Positions 17,275 to 26,727 of a stretch of 64,000 nucleotides of DNA are shown in pieces. Positions within the stretch are counted from its first letter, which is position 1. Every line of letters starts with the position of its first letter. The position numbers and the translations under genes were made by a program. Source of the DNA: Burkholderiaceae bacterium (lineage in GTDB: Bacteria > Pseudomonadota > Gammaproteobacteria > Burkholderiales > Burkholderiaceae); assembly GCA_021166835.1 (NCBI GenBank), contig JAJPEN010000063.1, forward strand, positions 56,466 to 120,465, in the 5' to 3' direction. Under the pieces are notes generated by a model, which saw only the letters and a program-made list of their open reading frames with translations, did no database searches and was not told the origin of the DNA.

Positions 17275-18165
17275 TCACCGGTAAGGCCGCGCTTCCTCGA
17301 GGATCCATTGCGTGAAAGCGCCGATCGCCGCTTTCACGAGGCGCTCGCTGCGCCGAATGAGGTAGTAGGTGCTTGCACTCTGCGCACGCGCGGGGAACGG
17401 CGCCACCAGCTTTCCCGCCTTCAGATCCTCGTCGATGAACGGGCCGCGGCCGATCGCGACCCCGTGCCCCTCGGACGCTGCCTGCACCGCCCCGCTGGTC
17501 GAGTCGAACAGCGGCCCCTTGCGAGGGTCGACGCCTTCGACCTTCGAACTGGCGAGCCAGATGCGCCAGTCGTCGAGCTCGCGCTGCGCATGAAGCAGCG
17601 TGTGCCGCGCGAGGTCGCCGGGCTCCTGCAGCGGTATGGGTCCCGCCAGCAAGGCCGGACTGCAGACAGGGACCAGCTGGTCGTCGCGAAACAGGCGCTG
17701 CGCTACGACCCCCGGCCAGTCGCCCCGCCCGTGCCAGATCGCCGCGTCGGCATTCGCGGGGAACGTGCCGACCGGGGAGATCGAGACGACCAGTTGCACC
17801 TCGATCCACGGATGGCACCGACGCAGCGCATCGAGCCGGGGCATCAGCCAGCGGATCCCGAAGGTCGGCGGAACGCTGAGCGCGAGCTTCTCGCCGTCCC
17901 GCACCGCCATCAGCTGCTCCGTCGCTTCCTGGATCGACTCGAGCGCGGCCCGTACCGGCGGCAGGTACGACCGCCCCGCCTCGGTCAGGGTCACGCCGCG
18001 CGCATTGCGCTCGAAGAGCTTGCGCTGCAGCCGCTCCTCCAGCAGGCGGATCTGCTGGCTCACGGCCGCCTGGCTCACGCACAGCTCCACGGCTGCAAGG
18101 CGGAAATTCGCGTGGCGCGCCGCGGCGTCGAACACCCGCAGCGCATTCAGGGGCGGCAGTCGCAT
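17275..18165 (-). CDS. LysR-family transcriptional regulator (GcvA-like)
   Basis: A 296-aa regulator. The HTH is in residues 1-62 (LPPLNALRVFDAAARHANF, then QAAVSQQIRLLEERL) and the effector-binding domain at about 85-290. The ATG at 18165 gives the canonical GcvA-type MRLPPLNAL start and has GGGGA upstream; an in-frame ATG at 18180 is an alternative. It is divergent from tctC at 18290 across about 110 nt, the standard layout for a LysR protein controlling uptake and catabolism of its inducer. The 217 nt on its other side (17058-17274) hold the promoter of the LIV operon and no other gene. Confidence 0.9.
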   Translation of the reverse strand: MRLPPLNALRVFDAAARHANFRLAAVELCVSQAAVSQQIRLLEERLQRKLFERNARGVTLTEAGRSYLPPVRAALESIQEATEQLMAVRDGEKLALSVPPTFGIRWLMPRLDALRRCHPWIEVQLVVSISPVGTFPANADAAIWHGRGDWPGVVAQRLFRDDQLVPVCSPALLAGPIPLQEPGDLARHTLLHAQRELDDWRIWLASSKVEGVDPRKGPLFDSTSGAVQAASEGHGVAIGRGPFIDEDLKAGKLVAPFPARAQSASTYYLIRRSERLVKAAIGAFTQWILEEARPYR

Positions 18166-18193
18166 GCGATCCCCGAGCATTCACATTTTCTTA

Positions 18194-18210
18194 TTGCAGG
18201 GTAGCAGCAA
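18194..18210. promoter_or_regulatory. Weak candidate LysR dyad in the lysR-tctC intergenic region
   Basis: TTGC-N9-GCAA lies in the AT-richer part of the divergent region upstream of tctC. The half-sites are only four bases, so chance occurrence is quite possible; location is the main argument. Confidence 0.22.
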
Positions 18211-18289
18211 ATCTCGATTGTCAGTCGACAGGCGCGCGTGCTCAGATCGACCGCAGGGCCTTGCGCGAGACGAGGCAGGAGGAGATCCG

Positions 18290-19297
18290 ATGAACGAACC
18301 CGATGCCACGCATGGCCTCGGCCGGCGCGAGTTCCTGGCGGCCTCGATCGCCACGTCGCTGGCGGCCGCGCTGCCCTCGCGACCCGCTTTCGCGGACGAG
18401 ACCTTTCCGACCCGGCCGCTCATCGGCCTCGTGGCGGCCAGCGCGGGCGGGGCTTTCGACCTGTTGCTGCGCATGGTCCAGCCGGCCTGGGAAAGGGAAC
18501 TCGGGCAGCCGATCCGCCCGACCTTCGCACCCGGCGCGGCCGGGCAGATCGCCGTCACCCAGATGCTCGGACAGCCGCTGGACGGGCACGCGTTCGGCGT
18601 CGACGCCATCACGAACCTGGCGGTCATGGTGCACTACAGCCAGCCGAAGCACTTCGACCTCGACAGCCTGGCGTTCATCGGCACGCTGCAGATCGAACCC
18701 GTGGCGCTGCTGGTGCGCAAGGACGCTCCGTGGACGGACATCGGCGCATTCCTTGCGGATGCGCGCGCAGGCAGGACGATCAAGGTCGGCGTCGGCGGCA
18801 ACCGGGTCTTCTATCACCTCGTCGCGGCGGCCTTCAAGAAGGAAGCGGGCGCGAAGGCGATGCCGCTCATCACGTACCAGGGCGGCGGCGCGAGCCGCAA
18901 CGCGCTTCTCGGCGGCGAAGTCGACGCAGTCGTGACCGGGCTCTATGCGGCGGCACCGATCTTCGATCAGGTGAACGGGCTCGTCGTCTTCGACGACCGG
19001 AACCCGGTGTCCGATCGCCTGCCGATGGCGACCTCCGAACGGCTCGACTTCGAACTCCCCGCCACGCTGCATCCGACCGGCATCTACGTCCCGGCGGAGC
19101 TGCGGAAGAAATTCCCCGATCGCTTCGACAAGCTCGTGCGGACTTTCCAGGCGGCGATGGAGAATCCGGCCACGCGCGCTGCGGGCACGAAGATGGGAAT
19201 GCCCGAAGCGGCGTTCGTCTACTGGGGGCCCGACCAGCTGGCGGCCTACAAGGAGAAGCTGAAGAAGGCACTCGACGCCTACGGCGGACTGCTGTGA
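18290..19297 (+). CDS. TctC/Bug-family periplasmic solute receptor with Tat-like signal
   Basis: A 335-aa extracytoplasmic receptor of a tripartite tricarboxylate transporter. The N-terminus carries a twin-arginine-like signal (GRREFLAASIATSLAAALPS, about residues 11-30) rather than a plain Sec leader. The mature part shows the Bug fold with SAGGAFDLLLRMVQP near 50, GAAGQIAVTQML near 77 and HPTGIYVPAELRKKFPD near the end. AGGAGGAG precedes the ATG. The stop overlaps tctB as GTGA. The ligand is unknown; the downstream enolase-superfamily enzyme and carboxypeptidase suggest an acid sugar or an amide-linked acid. Confidence 0.9.
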   Translation: MNEPDATHGLGRREFLAASIATSLAAALPSRPAFADETFPTRPLIGLVAASAGGAFDLLLRMVQPAWERELGQPIRPTFAPGAAGQIAVTQMLGQPLDGHAFGVDAITNLAVMVHYSQPKHFDLDSLAFIGTLQIEPVALLVRKDAPWTDIGAFLADARAGRTIKVGVGGNRVFYHLVAAAFKKEAGAKAMPLITYQGGGASRNALLGGEVDAVVTGLYAAAPIFDQVNGLVVFDDRNPVSDRLPMATSERLDFELPATLHPTGIYVPAELRKKFPDRFDKLVRTFQAAMENPATRAAGTKMGMPEAAFVYWGPDQLAAYKEKLKKALDAYGGLL

Positions 19298-19830
19298 GGG
19301 AGTTCGTCGTACCCGCGCTGCTGGTCGCGTACCTCGCGGCCTACGTCGCGCAGGTGCGCGGCCTGCCGATCGCATCGACGCTGTATCCCTACCTGATCGG
19401 CGGCGCCATCGGGATCGGCCTCGTCTGCGTGCTGTGGCAACAGGCGAGAGCCACGCGGGCTTCGCAGCACTCCGGCCCGGCGGATGCCGGCGCAGCAGAC
19501 GGCGCCGGCATCGCGCCCGACAGCGATGCGACCCCCCAGGCGACGGATACGACGAGCGGTTTCGAGGGGAACGGGCTACGCGCGCTGCGCCTGCCCGCGC
19601 TCTTCCTCGCCGCCTGCGCGCTCTACCCCGCGGCGCTCGCCGCATTCGGTTTCGTGCTTTCGACGACGGCGCTCGTGGCGGTGCTGCTGCGCGCCTTCGG
19701 CGGCGAACGATGGCTGCGCGCAACCCTCGTCGCGCTCGGCGTGGCCATCGTGTTCTTCCTCTTCGTCGACCGGCTGCTCGGCGTTCCGCTACCGCGCTTC
19801 TCGTACGCGGTGCTCCCGCTCGGTCTGTAA
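19294..19830 (+). CDS. TctB-like small membrane subunit of a tripartite tricarboxylate transporter
   Basis: A 178-aa membrane protein with a GTG start overlapping the tctC stop. There are two hydrophobic segments at about residues 5-50, a polar low-complexity loop rich in Ala, Asp and Thr (about 55-95), then two or three segments (100-165). This four-helix pattern with a central loop matches the poorly conserved TctB subunit. Identity rests mostly on position between tctC and tctA. Confidence 0.82.
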   Translation: MREFVVPALLVAYLAAYVAQVRGLPIASTLYPYLIGGAIGIGLVCVLWQQARATRASQHSGPADAGAADGAGIAPDSDATPQATDTTSGFEGNGLRALRLPALFLAACALYPAALAAFGFVLSTTALVAVLLRAFGGERWLRATLVALGVAIVFFLFVDRLLGVPLPRFSYAVLPLGL

Positions 19831-19858
19831 CCGTCCGCAACCGTCCGCCTTCGTCGCC

Positions 19859-21394
19859 ATGATCGACTTCGACGCGGTCGCGCAAAGCCTCGCGCTGCTC
19901 TTCCTGCCGCACAACCTGACGTGGCTGCTGCTCGGCTTCGCCGCCGGCGTCGTCGTCGGCGCGATCCCCGGGTTCAGCGAGGGGACCTTCCTCGCAATGG
20001 TGCTGCCTTTCACCGTCTACCTCGATCCGTGGACGGCGCTGATCTTCATGTCTGCGGTATACATGGCCGCCGAGATGGCCGGTTCGTATCCGGCGATCCT
20101 GATCAACATGCCGGGCACGGCGGGCACCTTCGCGACGACGATCGAGGGGTACCCGCTGACGCGTCGCGGCAAGGCGGTGGGCGCGCTCGGCTGCTCGATG
20201 ACGGCGTCGCTGCTGGGCGGGCTCTTCGGCTCGATCGTCTACCTCGTCGCCGGCCCGTTCGTCGCGCACTACGCCCTGGCGTTCGGGTCGCCGGCGATGT
20301 TCATGGTGGCACTGCTCGGCGTGACCGCCGTCAGCTCGCTTTCCGAGCAGAGCCTGGCCAAGGGACTCGTCTCGGGCGCCCTCGGACTGCTCATCGCCAC
20401 CACCGGAATCGACCCGATCGTCGGCGAGCCGCGCGCCACCTTCGGGCTGATCGGACTCTACGACGGCGTTCCGCTGATCGCGGCGCTGATCGGGCTCTTC
20501 GGCTTCTCCGAGCTGCTGCGGCTGGCCGGCGAACGCGGCGGCACGCCGGGCGGGCGCGCGAGTGCAGACTGGACGAGCGACCTCCTCGAGGGTTGCCGCG
20601 GCGCCTTCTCGCACCGTTGGGCCGCGCTGCGCTCGTCGGTGATCGGCGTCGTCATCGGCATCATTCCCGGAACCGGTGCCGCGACCGCGAGCGTCGTCTC
20701 CTACGGGCAGGGCCGCCAGTGGGCACGCGCACCGCGGAACTTCGGCAAGGGGTCGTACGAGGGGCTCGTCTGCTCGGACTCTGCGAAGGACGCCTGCGTG
20801 CCGGGGTCGCTGATCCCCACGCTCGCGCTCGGAATCCCGGGCAGCGGCACGGCGGTGATCTTCCTGGCCGTGCTCTCGCTTCAGGGCATGCACCCGGGGC
20901 CCGGTTTCTGGGGCGAGCATCTGAAGGAAGCCTACGCGATCGGCTTCACCTTCCTGATCTCGTCGCTGCTGATCCTGCTCGTCTGCTTTCCGATGGTGCG
21001 CCAGATCTCGCGCATCGCGTACATACCTTCGCGGCTGCTGATCCCGCTCGTCTCGGTATTCATGTTCGTCGGCGTGTACTCGTACCGCAACTCGAGCTTC
21101 GACATGTTCGTGATGGTGTTCTTCGGTGCGCTCGGCTGGCTGCTCAGGCGCTACGGCTATTCGCCGTCGGCGCTGCTGCTCGGGCTGATCCTCGGACCGA
21201 TGATGGAGCAGAACCTGAGCCGCACGATGGCGCTCGGCGGCCCGCAACTCTTCGTCACCGACCGCGTCTCGCTCGTGCTGCTTGGCTGCGTCGTGCTCTC
21301 GCTCGTCGCGCCGCGGTTGCTCGCACGACGCACCGCCAGCTCCACCCGGTCGGGCAACGCGGGTTCACCCCCGGAAGCCGAGGACCTCCGATGA
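19859..21394 (+). CDS. TctA large membrane subunit of a tripartite tricarboxylate transporter
   Basis: A 511-aa inner-membrane protein with about twelve hydrophobic segments. TctA hallmarks are visible: GAIPGFSEGTFLAMVLPF (about 32-49), SYPAILINMPGTAGTFATTI (about 75-94) and the second repeat GIIPGTGAATASVVSY (about 263-278). It forms the sodium- or proton-coupled channel fed by the TctC receptor. Its stop overlaps the next gene as ATGA, tying uptake to the enolase-superfamily enzyme. Confidence 0.93.
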   Translation: MIDFDAVAQSLALLFLPHNLTWLLLGFAAGVVVGAIPGFSEGTFLAMVLPFTVYLDPWTALIFMSAVYMAAEMAGSYPAILINMPGTAGTFATTIEGYPLTRRGKAVGALGCSMTASLLGGLFGSIVYLVAGPFVAHYALAFGSPAMFMVALLGVTAVSSLSEQSLAKGLVSGALGLLIATTGIDPIVGEPRATFGLIGLYDGVPLIAALIGLFGFSELLRLAGERGGTPGGRASADWTSDLLEGCRGAFSHRWAALRSSVIGVVIGIIPGTGAATASVVSYGQGRQWARAPRNFGKGSYEGLVCSDSAKDACVPGSLIPTLALGIPGSGTAVIFLAVLSLQGMHPGPGFWGEHLKEAYAIGFTFLISSLLILLVCFPMVRQISRIAYIPSRLLIPLVSVFMFVGVYSYRNSSFDMFVMVFFGALGWLLRRYGYSPSALLLGLILGPMMEQNLSRTMALGGPQLFVTDRVSLVLLGCVVLSLVAPRLLARRTASSTRSGNAGSPPEAEDLR

Positions 21395-22539
21395 GAGTCA
21401 CCCACGTACGTACGACTCCGTTGGCCGTTCCCTTCCTCGATGCGCACGTGACGTGGATGGGCGCGTTCTCGACGAAATCGACGCTGCTCATCGAGGTGTT
21501 CACCGACGAGGGCCTGGTGGGCCTCGGCGAAGCGCCGGGCGTGCCGTTTCCCGACGTGGTCCAGATCGTCGTGCACGAGTTCGAGCACCTGCTGCGCGGG
21601 ATGGACCCTTTCGACGTCCTCGAGTTCAACCGCCGCTGCATCGGCTCGCAAAGCTGGCACCGCTTCCGCAGCCTCGCCAACTACGCGCTCGGCGGAATCG
21701 ACATCGCGCTCTGGGACCTCGCCGGCAAGAAGCTCGGCCAACCGCTGCATCGACTGCTCGGCGGCGCCCTGCGCGACCGGATCGACATCTACGGATGGGT
21801 GCCGCGCAAAGCGCCCGACGAGATGCGCGAGGACGCCCGTCGCTTCAAGGAGCAGGGCTTCGGCGTGCTCTACGCGAAGGTGGGGCTGGGCGTCGAGCGC
21901 GACGCCGCCGACCTGGCGGCGATCCGCGAGGGCGCGGGCTACGACGTGGAGCTCCGCGTCGACGCGAACGGCGCCTGGACGCCGTCCCAGGCCGTGCGCG
22001 AGATCCGCAGGCTCGAGCGGTTCGAACTTTCGTGGGTCGAACAACCGGTCACCGAGGACGACTTCGACGGCTTCGAGCACGTGCGCCGCTCGGTGGGAAC
22101 GCCGCTGTGCATCGATCAGGGCGCGCAGACGAACCCGCTCGCCTACCGGGCGATCACGAGGCGCCTGGCCGACTTCATCTGCCTCGACGTGCACCGCATG
22201 GGCGGCATCCTTCCGCTCAAGGAAATGTCTGCGCTGGCGAAGGAAGCCAACATCGGCGTCTGCCGGCACGCCGGGCCCGAATACGGAATCTCGTCGATGG
22301 CGCACCTGCACGTGCTCGCCACGCTGCCGAACCTCACGACCGGCAACCAGACCTACGGGACGATGATCGTCGACGACATCGTGCACGAGCCGACGCGGGC
22401 CTTCGAGAACGGCTGCCTGCGCGTACCCGATGGGCCCGGCATCGGTGTCACGCTCGATCCGCAGAAGGTGGCGAAATACGCGGAGATGTACCGCGAGATG
22501 CGCAAGGGCCACCACCTCGTGGCGCCGCCGCAGGCATGA
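21391..22539 (+). CDS. Mandelate racemase/muconate lactonizing enzyme family protein (enolase superfamily)
   Basis: A 382-aa enzyme: capping domain about 1-125, then a TIM barrel. Metal ligands are recognisable as Asp in LRVDANGAW (about 192), Glu in WVEQPV (about 217) and an acidic residue in CIDQG, where the usual Glu is Gln. The catalytic Lys region reads YAKVG, with the first Lys of the usual KxK replaced by Tyr. A His in CRHAGPEYG and an Asp in CLDVHRMGG could form the His-Asp dyad of the mandelate racemase/acid-sugar dehydratase branch. It abstracts the proton alpha to a carboxylate with Mg2+. Overlaps tctA and the next gene by 4 nt each. Acid-sugar dehydratase or racemase are both possible. 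Confidence 0.88.
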   Translation: MRVTHVRTTPLAVPFLDAHVTWMGAFSTKSTLLIEVFTDEGLVGLGEAPGVPFPDVVQIVVHEFEHLLRGMDPFDVLEFNRRCIGSQSWHRFRSLANYALGGIDIALWDLAGKKLGQPLHRLLGGALRDRIDIYGWVPRKAPDEMREDARRFKEQGFGVLYAKVGLGVERDAADLAAIREGAGYDVELRVDANGAWTPSQAVREIRRLERFELSWVEQPVTEDDFDGFEHVRRSVGTPLCIDQGAQTNPLAYRAITRRLADFICLDVHRMGGILPLKEMSALAKEANIGVCRHAGPEYGISSMAHLHVLATLPNLTTGNQTYGTMIVDDIVHEPTRAFENGCLRVPDGPGIGVTLDPQKVAKYAEMYREMRKGHHLVAPPQA

Positions 22540-23828
22540 GCGCTCGAGGCACGCGAAACGAGACGCAACGAACGAGCAAGACCCGCATGAACGACACGAT
22601 CACCGCCCCGTGGCCCACGCTCGATGAACTGGCGCGTTCACTGCGGTCGCTCGAGACCGGCGGGCACTGCCGGATCGGCTCGATCGGCCGCTCCTCCGAA
22701 GGACGCGAGATTCCGCTGGCGACCATCACCGATTCCACCGTGGAAGACGAGGACAAGGAAGCCGCGATCCTGCTCGCCGGCGAACATGGCGACGAGAAAA
22801 GCGGTACGACGTCGATGTTGCGCATCGCCGAATGGCTCTGCGGCGACGATCCTCGCGCGGCGCAGATCCGCCGCACGCAGACCGTGCACGTTCTGCCCGT
22901 CGTCAACCCCGACGGCTATGCGATCCACAAGGGATTCACCGCGCAGGACATCGACCTCTACGTCGGCTTCTCGCCGACCGGAGAGCTTCCGTCTGCCGAG
23001 GCGCAGGCGGTGTGGCGGTTCGTCGAGGACTGCATTCCCGACGTCCTCGTGAACCTGCACGGCGGGCGTTTCGAGAACACGATGCGCTCGTTCCTGAACA
23101 ACACGGTGACGGCCTTCCACCCGGAGATCGCCGAGGCAATGGATGCGGCCGCCGACGCGGCCGGCTGGCCGCAGCCCCGGAACTCGGAGTTCGAGCAGTT
23201 CCCGGCGATCGGCGATCCTCTCTCGCGCGTCGAGCGCCCGGGGCGCCCGGCCGTACCTTTCTCGAGCAACGTCGCGGCGGCCGCGAAGAAGTTCCACACG
23301 CTCTCGGTGCTGATGCACACGGACGGCGAGGAGGAATGCGTCGTCCGGCTGCAGCGCCTGCTCGAGTTCGGCTCTTCGTGCTGGCCCACGGAGCGCTATG
23401 CGGGTTATCCGAACCGGGTGCTCGGCGCGCAGGGCAATGCGCTGCTCACCGCGTACGGCCGTACGCCGGGTGCACGCCGGCGAAGCCGCGCCGAGCTCGC
23501 ACGCAACATCGACGGGCTCTCGCTGCTCGCGGCCTCGTGTCCTCCCGGTCGGGGCATCGCCGTGCTGCACCGGCGCACGAAGCCCTTCATCCACCACGGC
23601 GCAGGTGTCCGGCTGCGAATTCCGAAGAACTCGACGCTCACGTCAGTCACTCTGAACGGGGAGCGACTCGAACGCTCCGAGGGGCACGGCTACCTGCAAT
23701 GGAAGGATCCCCGTTGGAGCGTCGTCCAGGTGAACCTCCTGGAAGGGTGGCCGGCGGCGAGCACGCGGGCGTTGGGGGGTGATACGTTGCCCGCGGACAT
23801 CGCGGTGGTCATGCTGGAATTCCGATAG
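22536..23828 (+). CDS. M14-like zinc carboxypeptidase/amidohydrolase
   Basis: A 430-aa protein (413 aa if the ATG at 22587 is used; the N-terminal 17 residues look non-conserved, but the ATGA overlap favours the first start). The core has the zinc motif HxxE in LLAGEHGDEKSG, VLPVVNPDGYAIHKG as in carboxypeptidase A relatives, and a third ligand probably in VNLHGGRFEN. The C-terminal third (GRGIAVLHRRTKPFIHHGAG onward) looks like an added beta-domain. No signal peptide, so it probably acts in the cytoplasm on an imported amide or peptide-like substrate. It is the last gene of the tct operon. Confidence 0.78.
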   Translation: MSARGTRNETQRTSKTRMNDTITAPWPTLDELARSLRSLETGGHCRIGSIGRSSEGREIPLATITDSTVEDEDKEAAILLAGEHGDEKSGTTSMLRIAEWLCGDDPRAAQIRRTQTVHVLPVVNPDGYAIHKGFTAQDIDLYVGFSPTGELPSAEAQAVWRFVEDCIPDVLVNLHGGRFENTMRSFLNNTVTAFHPEIAEAMDAAADAAGWPQPRNSEFEQFPAIGDPLSRVERPGRPAVPFSSNVAAAAKKFHTLSVLMHTDGEEECVVRLQRLLEFGSSCWPTERYAGYPNRVLGAQGNALLTAYGRTPGARRRSRAELARNIDGLSLLAASCPPGRGIAVLHRRTKPFIHHGAGVRLRIPKNSTLTSVTLNGERLERSEGHGYLQWKDPRWSVVQVNLLEGWPAASTRALGGDTLPADIAVVMLEFR

Positions 23829-24102
23829 GCGGCAGTTCGACTCCAGGCCGATGCACGGTCGGCCGGGATCGCAACGCGTTGCCGGACACGACGGTCCCGT
23901 TGCCTCGCAGTCGCCGAGGTTTCTCGCAGACGAACGACCACAGAGTGTCAGCGATCCGGAACACCGAGCCGTGCACGGCACCGGCCGCGATGATCCCGGC
24001 GGATCTGGCTATCATTTCCACAGGGGTGGGCTCGCCGCCTCGAGTGCGACGGCCGGTTCTCGCCGCGCTGCACCGCGTGCCGCTCCACCTGCTGCAACGA
24101 CT

Positions 24103-25191
24103 ATGTCCCGACTTCGCGAACTCTGCTTCTCATCCCGCTTCGTATCGGCATTCCTGGACGAAGCCGGCATTCGCGACGGCGAACGCGAGGCGGCACTGCG
24201 CGCCGCCGGCATTGCCCGGCAGGCGATGCAATCCGGGCGGGCCCTCGTCACCGAGGAGCAGTTCGCGGCATTGTTCAGGCATCTGGCGAACAGCCTCGAG
24301 GACGAACTGCCGGGGCTGCTTTCCAGGCCGCTGCGCTGCGGCGCGATGAAATACGCGGCGCTCAGCGTGATCTCCTCACCGTCGCTGGGTGTCGCTCTGC
24401 GACGCCACGCGCGCTACCTGAATCTCGTCATCCACGACTTCGAGGTATCGTTCGAGCCGGGCCCGACGGCGAGCACGATCGCGTTCGAACCGGATTCGGA
24501 CCGCCCGACGAAGGAGATGGCGTTCGCCCTGATGCTGAAGCTCTTCCACGGGCTCGCATCCTGGCTCGTGGGCCGCGATCTTCCCTTGGCAGGAGTGAAT
24601 TTCACGTTCGCTGCCCCCTCGTATGCCGACGACCTCCGGGAGCTCTATCCGGGGCCAGTGAAATTCGGCCGCGACAGGAACGAACTCGTTTTCTCCTCGT
24701 CGCTTCTCGATCTCCGCGTTCAGCGCAACCCGCAGGACCTGCGCCGCTTCCTCGAACGACAGCCGCTCGACTGGCTCTCGGTGCGTTTCGCCGAACGACC
24801 GCTCGTGCAGCGCGTACGCGAGTTCCTGCTCCAGGCGGAACATGCGGCTTCGACGATCGAGGACGCAGCGCACCACCTGGGGATGTCCTCTCGCAACCTG
24901 AGCCGGCATCTCAAGGAAGAGGGCGCTTCCTTCCGCGAGGTCAAGGACGGGTTGCGCTTCGAGCTCGCCGTCGCGCGGCTCACCCAGACCGACGACGCGC
25001 TGTCCGTCATCGCCCAGGACCTGGGTTTCTCCGACGCGTCCGCGTTCCACAGGGCATTTCGTGCCTGGACCGGAGTCGCACCGGGATCGTTTCGCCGTCG
25101 CCCGGGCACGGACGGACGGCGAGACGCCGCCGGCGTCCCACGAAGACCTTCGCCCGGCTCGACGATGCAAGCGGCGACAAACGGAAGCTAG
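24103..25191 (+). CDS. AraC-family regulator with arabinose-binding-like N-terminal domain
   Basis: A 362-aa regulator. Residues about 15-200 resemble the Arabinose_bd-type sensor domain of ArgR/OruR-like AraC proteins (ALRAAGIARQAMQSGRALVT, SVISSPSLGVALRRHARYL). The C-terminal double HTH is at about 240-335 (ASTIEDAAHHLGMSSRNLSR; SVIAQDLGFSDASAFHRAFR; WTGVAPGSFRR). It converges with the acyl-CoA ligase operon (8-nt gap) and is preceded by 274 nt without a gene, in which only a TATCAT at 24010-24015 resembles a -10 element. Its target could be the convergent operon or the upstream tct operon. Confidence 0.9.
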   Translation: MSRLRELCFSSRFVSAFLDEAGIRDGEREAALRAAGIARQAMQSGRALVTEEQFAALFRHLANSLEDELPGLLSRPLRCGAMKYAALSVISSPSLGVALRRHARYLNLVIHDFEVSFEPGPTASTIAFEPDSDRPTKEMAFALMLKLFHGLASWLVGRDLPLAGVNFTFAAPSYADDLRELYPGPVKFGRDRNELVFSSSLLDLRVQRNPQDLRRFLERQPLDWLSVRFAERPLVQRVREFLLQAEHAASTIEDAAHHLGMSSRNLSRHLKEEGASFREVKDGLRFELAVARLTQTDDALSVIAQDLGFSDASAFHRAFRAWTGVAPGSFRRRPGTDGRRDAAGVPRRPSPGSTMQAATNGS

Positions 25192-25199
25192 TCGGCGTA

Positions 25200-26720
25200 C
25201 TAGGCGATCATCTCCCGCCTGCCCGACCAGAAGGGCGCGCGCAGTTCGTGCTTGAGCACCTTGCCCGGCCCCGACTTCGGCAGCGGATCCCGGCGCAGTT
25301 CGATGCGCTTGGGCACCTTGTAGCCGGCGATGTACTGCCGGCAATGCTCGATCAGTTCGGCCGGCGTGACCTCGCTGCGGGGGACGACGACCGCATGCAC
25401 CGCCTCGCCCCATTTCGGGTCGGGAATCCCGAACACGGCGGCCTCGAGCACCGCCGGGTGCCGGTAGAGAACCGATTCGACCTCCGTCGAATAGACGTTC
25501 TCGCCGCCGGAAATGATCATGTCCTTCTTCCGGTCGACGAGGAAGACGTACTGCTCCTCGTCGGCATGGCCGAGGTCGCCGGTGTAGTACCACCCGTCGC
25601 GCAGCACTCGCGCCGTTTCTTCCGGCTTGTTCCAGTAGCCGGCCATGACGTTGCCGCCCCGGACGACGACTTCGCCGACTTCTCCAGCGGCCGCCTCCTG
25701 CCCGTCGTCGCGCAGGATTCGGACTTCGACGCCGACGACCGGCTGGCCGCAGGAGCGTGCGCGCGGGCCGTCCAGCGCATCCTGCTCGTCCTGCATGACG
25801 GTCGCGACGGCGGTCGTCTCGGTTGCACCGAACCAGTGCGACAACCGGGCGCCGGGAAAGGCCCGATGGATCCGCCGCATGACCTCGATGGCGCTCGGAG
25901 ATCCCCCGTGCCCCAGCTCGCCGAGGCGCGACACGTCGCGCGGACTCGCGAGCTGCGCTTCGGCGAGCAGCGCGAGCATCGTCGTGACGGCGAAGCTTCG
26001 CGTCACGCGCTCCCGCTCCAGAAGGTCGAGCGCCGCGTGCGCCTCGAAGGAGGGCAGAAGCACCTGGCAGCCGCCCATCCAGACCGTCGGAAGCAGCGAG
26101 AAGGTTCCGGAAGCGTGAAACATCGGCGACAGCAGTCCGAAGCGGTCGTCGCGCCGGAAGGTGTGGGACATCAGCACGTACTTCGCGTTCTCGACGAGGT
26201 TGGCGTGCGTCAGCATCACGCCCTTCGACTTCCCGGTCGTTCCGCCGGTATAGAAGAGCCCGGCCAGCGCATCTCCCGTCGGCGCGTCCCTGCGAAGGTC
26301 CATGGGCGGCGCGGCGTCCACCAGGGCATCGTAGTCGCCGGGAATGCGAATGACGCGCTCGACCGATCGGGCCAGTTCCCCGGGATCGCGGTCGGTGATG
26401 AGGACGCGCGCCCCTGCGTCCTCGAGCGCGTAGCGCAGCTCGGGAGCCGCATGCCGCGTGTTGAGCGGCACGATGGCGTAGCCGGCGGCAGGGATCGCCA
26501 TGTACGCCTCGAGGTAGCGATGCGAGTTGGCCGACAGGAAGGCGACCCGGTCGCCGCGCCGCAGCCCGATCGCGCGCAGTCCGCCGGCGAGCTTCTGGCA
26601 CCGCGCGTCGAGCTCTCGATACGTCAGGCGCCGCTCGTGATCGATCACGGCCTCCGACTCCGCCGCGACCAGGAGCGCCCGGTTCAACGGATCGATGTAT
26701 CGGTTCATGTGGGCGGCCAT
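25200..26720 (-). CDS. Long/medium-chain acyl-CoA synthetase (AMP-forming)
   Basis: A 506-aa ANL-superfamily ligase. ATP loop GLFYTGGTTGKSKGVMLTH near residue 155; SHWFGATETT near 285; A7 motif GWYYTGDLGHADEEQYVFL with the ribose-binding Asp near 385; hinge VDRKKDMIISGGENVYSTEV; catalytic Lys in PKSGPGKVLKHELR at the end. It activates a carboxylate to acyl-CoA in the cytoplasm. It is the last gene of the six-gene minus-strand operon, 7 nt after the GST gene; an alternative start four codons in gives MNRYID. It is not a close copy of the ligase at 8270-9892. Confidence 0.92.
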   Translation of the reverse strand: MAAHMNRYIDPLNRALLVAAESEAVIDHERRLTYRELDARCQKLAGGLRAIGLRRGDRVAFLSANSHRYLEAYMAIPAAGYAIVPLNTRHAAPELRYALEDAGARVLITDRDPGELARSVERVIRIPGDYDALVDAAPPMDLRRDAPTGDALAGLFYTGGTTGKSKGVMLTHANLVENAKYVLMSHTFRRDDRFGLLSPMFHASGTFSLLPTVWMGGCQVLLPSFEAHAALDLLERERVTRSFAVTTMLALLAEAQLASPRDVSRLGELGHGGSPSAIEVMRRIHRAFPGARLSHWFGATETTAVATVMQDEQDALDGPRARSCGQPVVGVEVRILRDDGQEAAAGEVGEVVVRGGNVMAGYWNKPEETARVLRDGWYYTGDLGHADEEQYVFLVDRKKDMIISGGENVYSTEVESVLYRHPAVLEAAVFGIPDPKWGEAVHAVVVPRSEVTPAELIEHCRQYIAGYKVPKRIELRRDPLPKSGPGKVLKHELRAPFWSGRREMIA

Positions 26721-26727
26721 CTCCCGG

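Noticed and set aside
18242..21247. A 1001-codon minus-strand frame over tctC/tctB/tctA
   Set aside because: Low-complexity Arg/Glu/His composition opposite well-defined transporter genes; no motif, no start signal.
24010..24015. TATCAT as the AraC gene promoter
   Set aside because: No acceptable -35 at 16-18 nt; mentioned only in the AraC entry.
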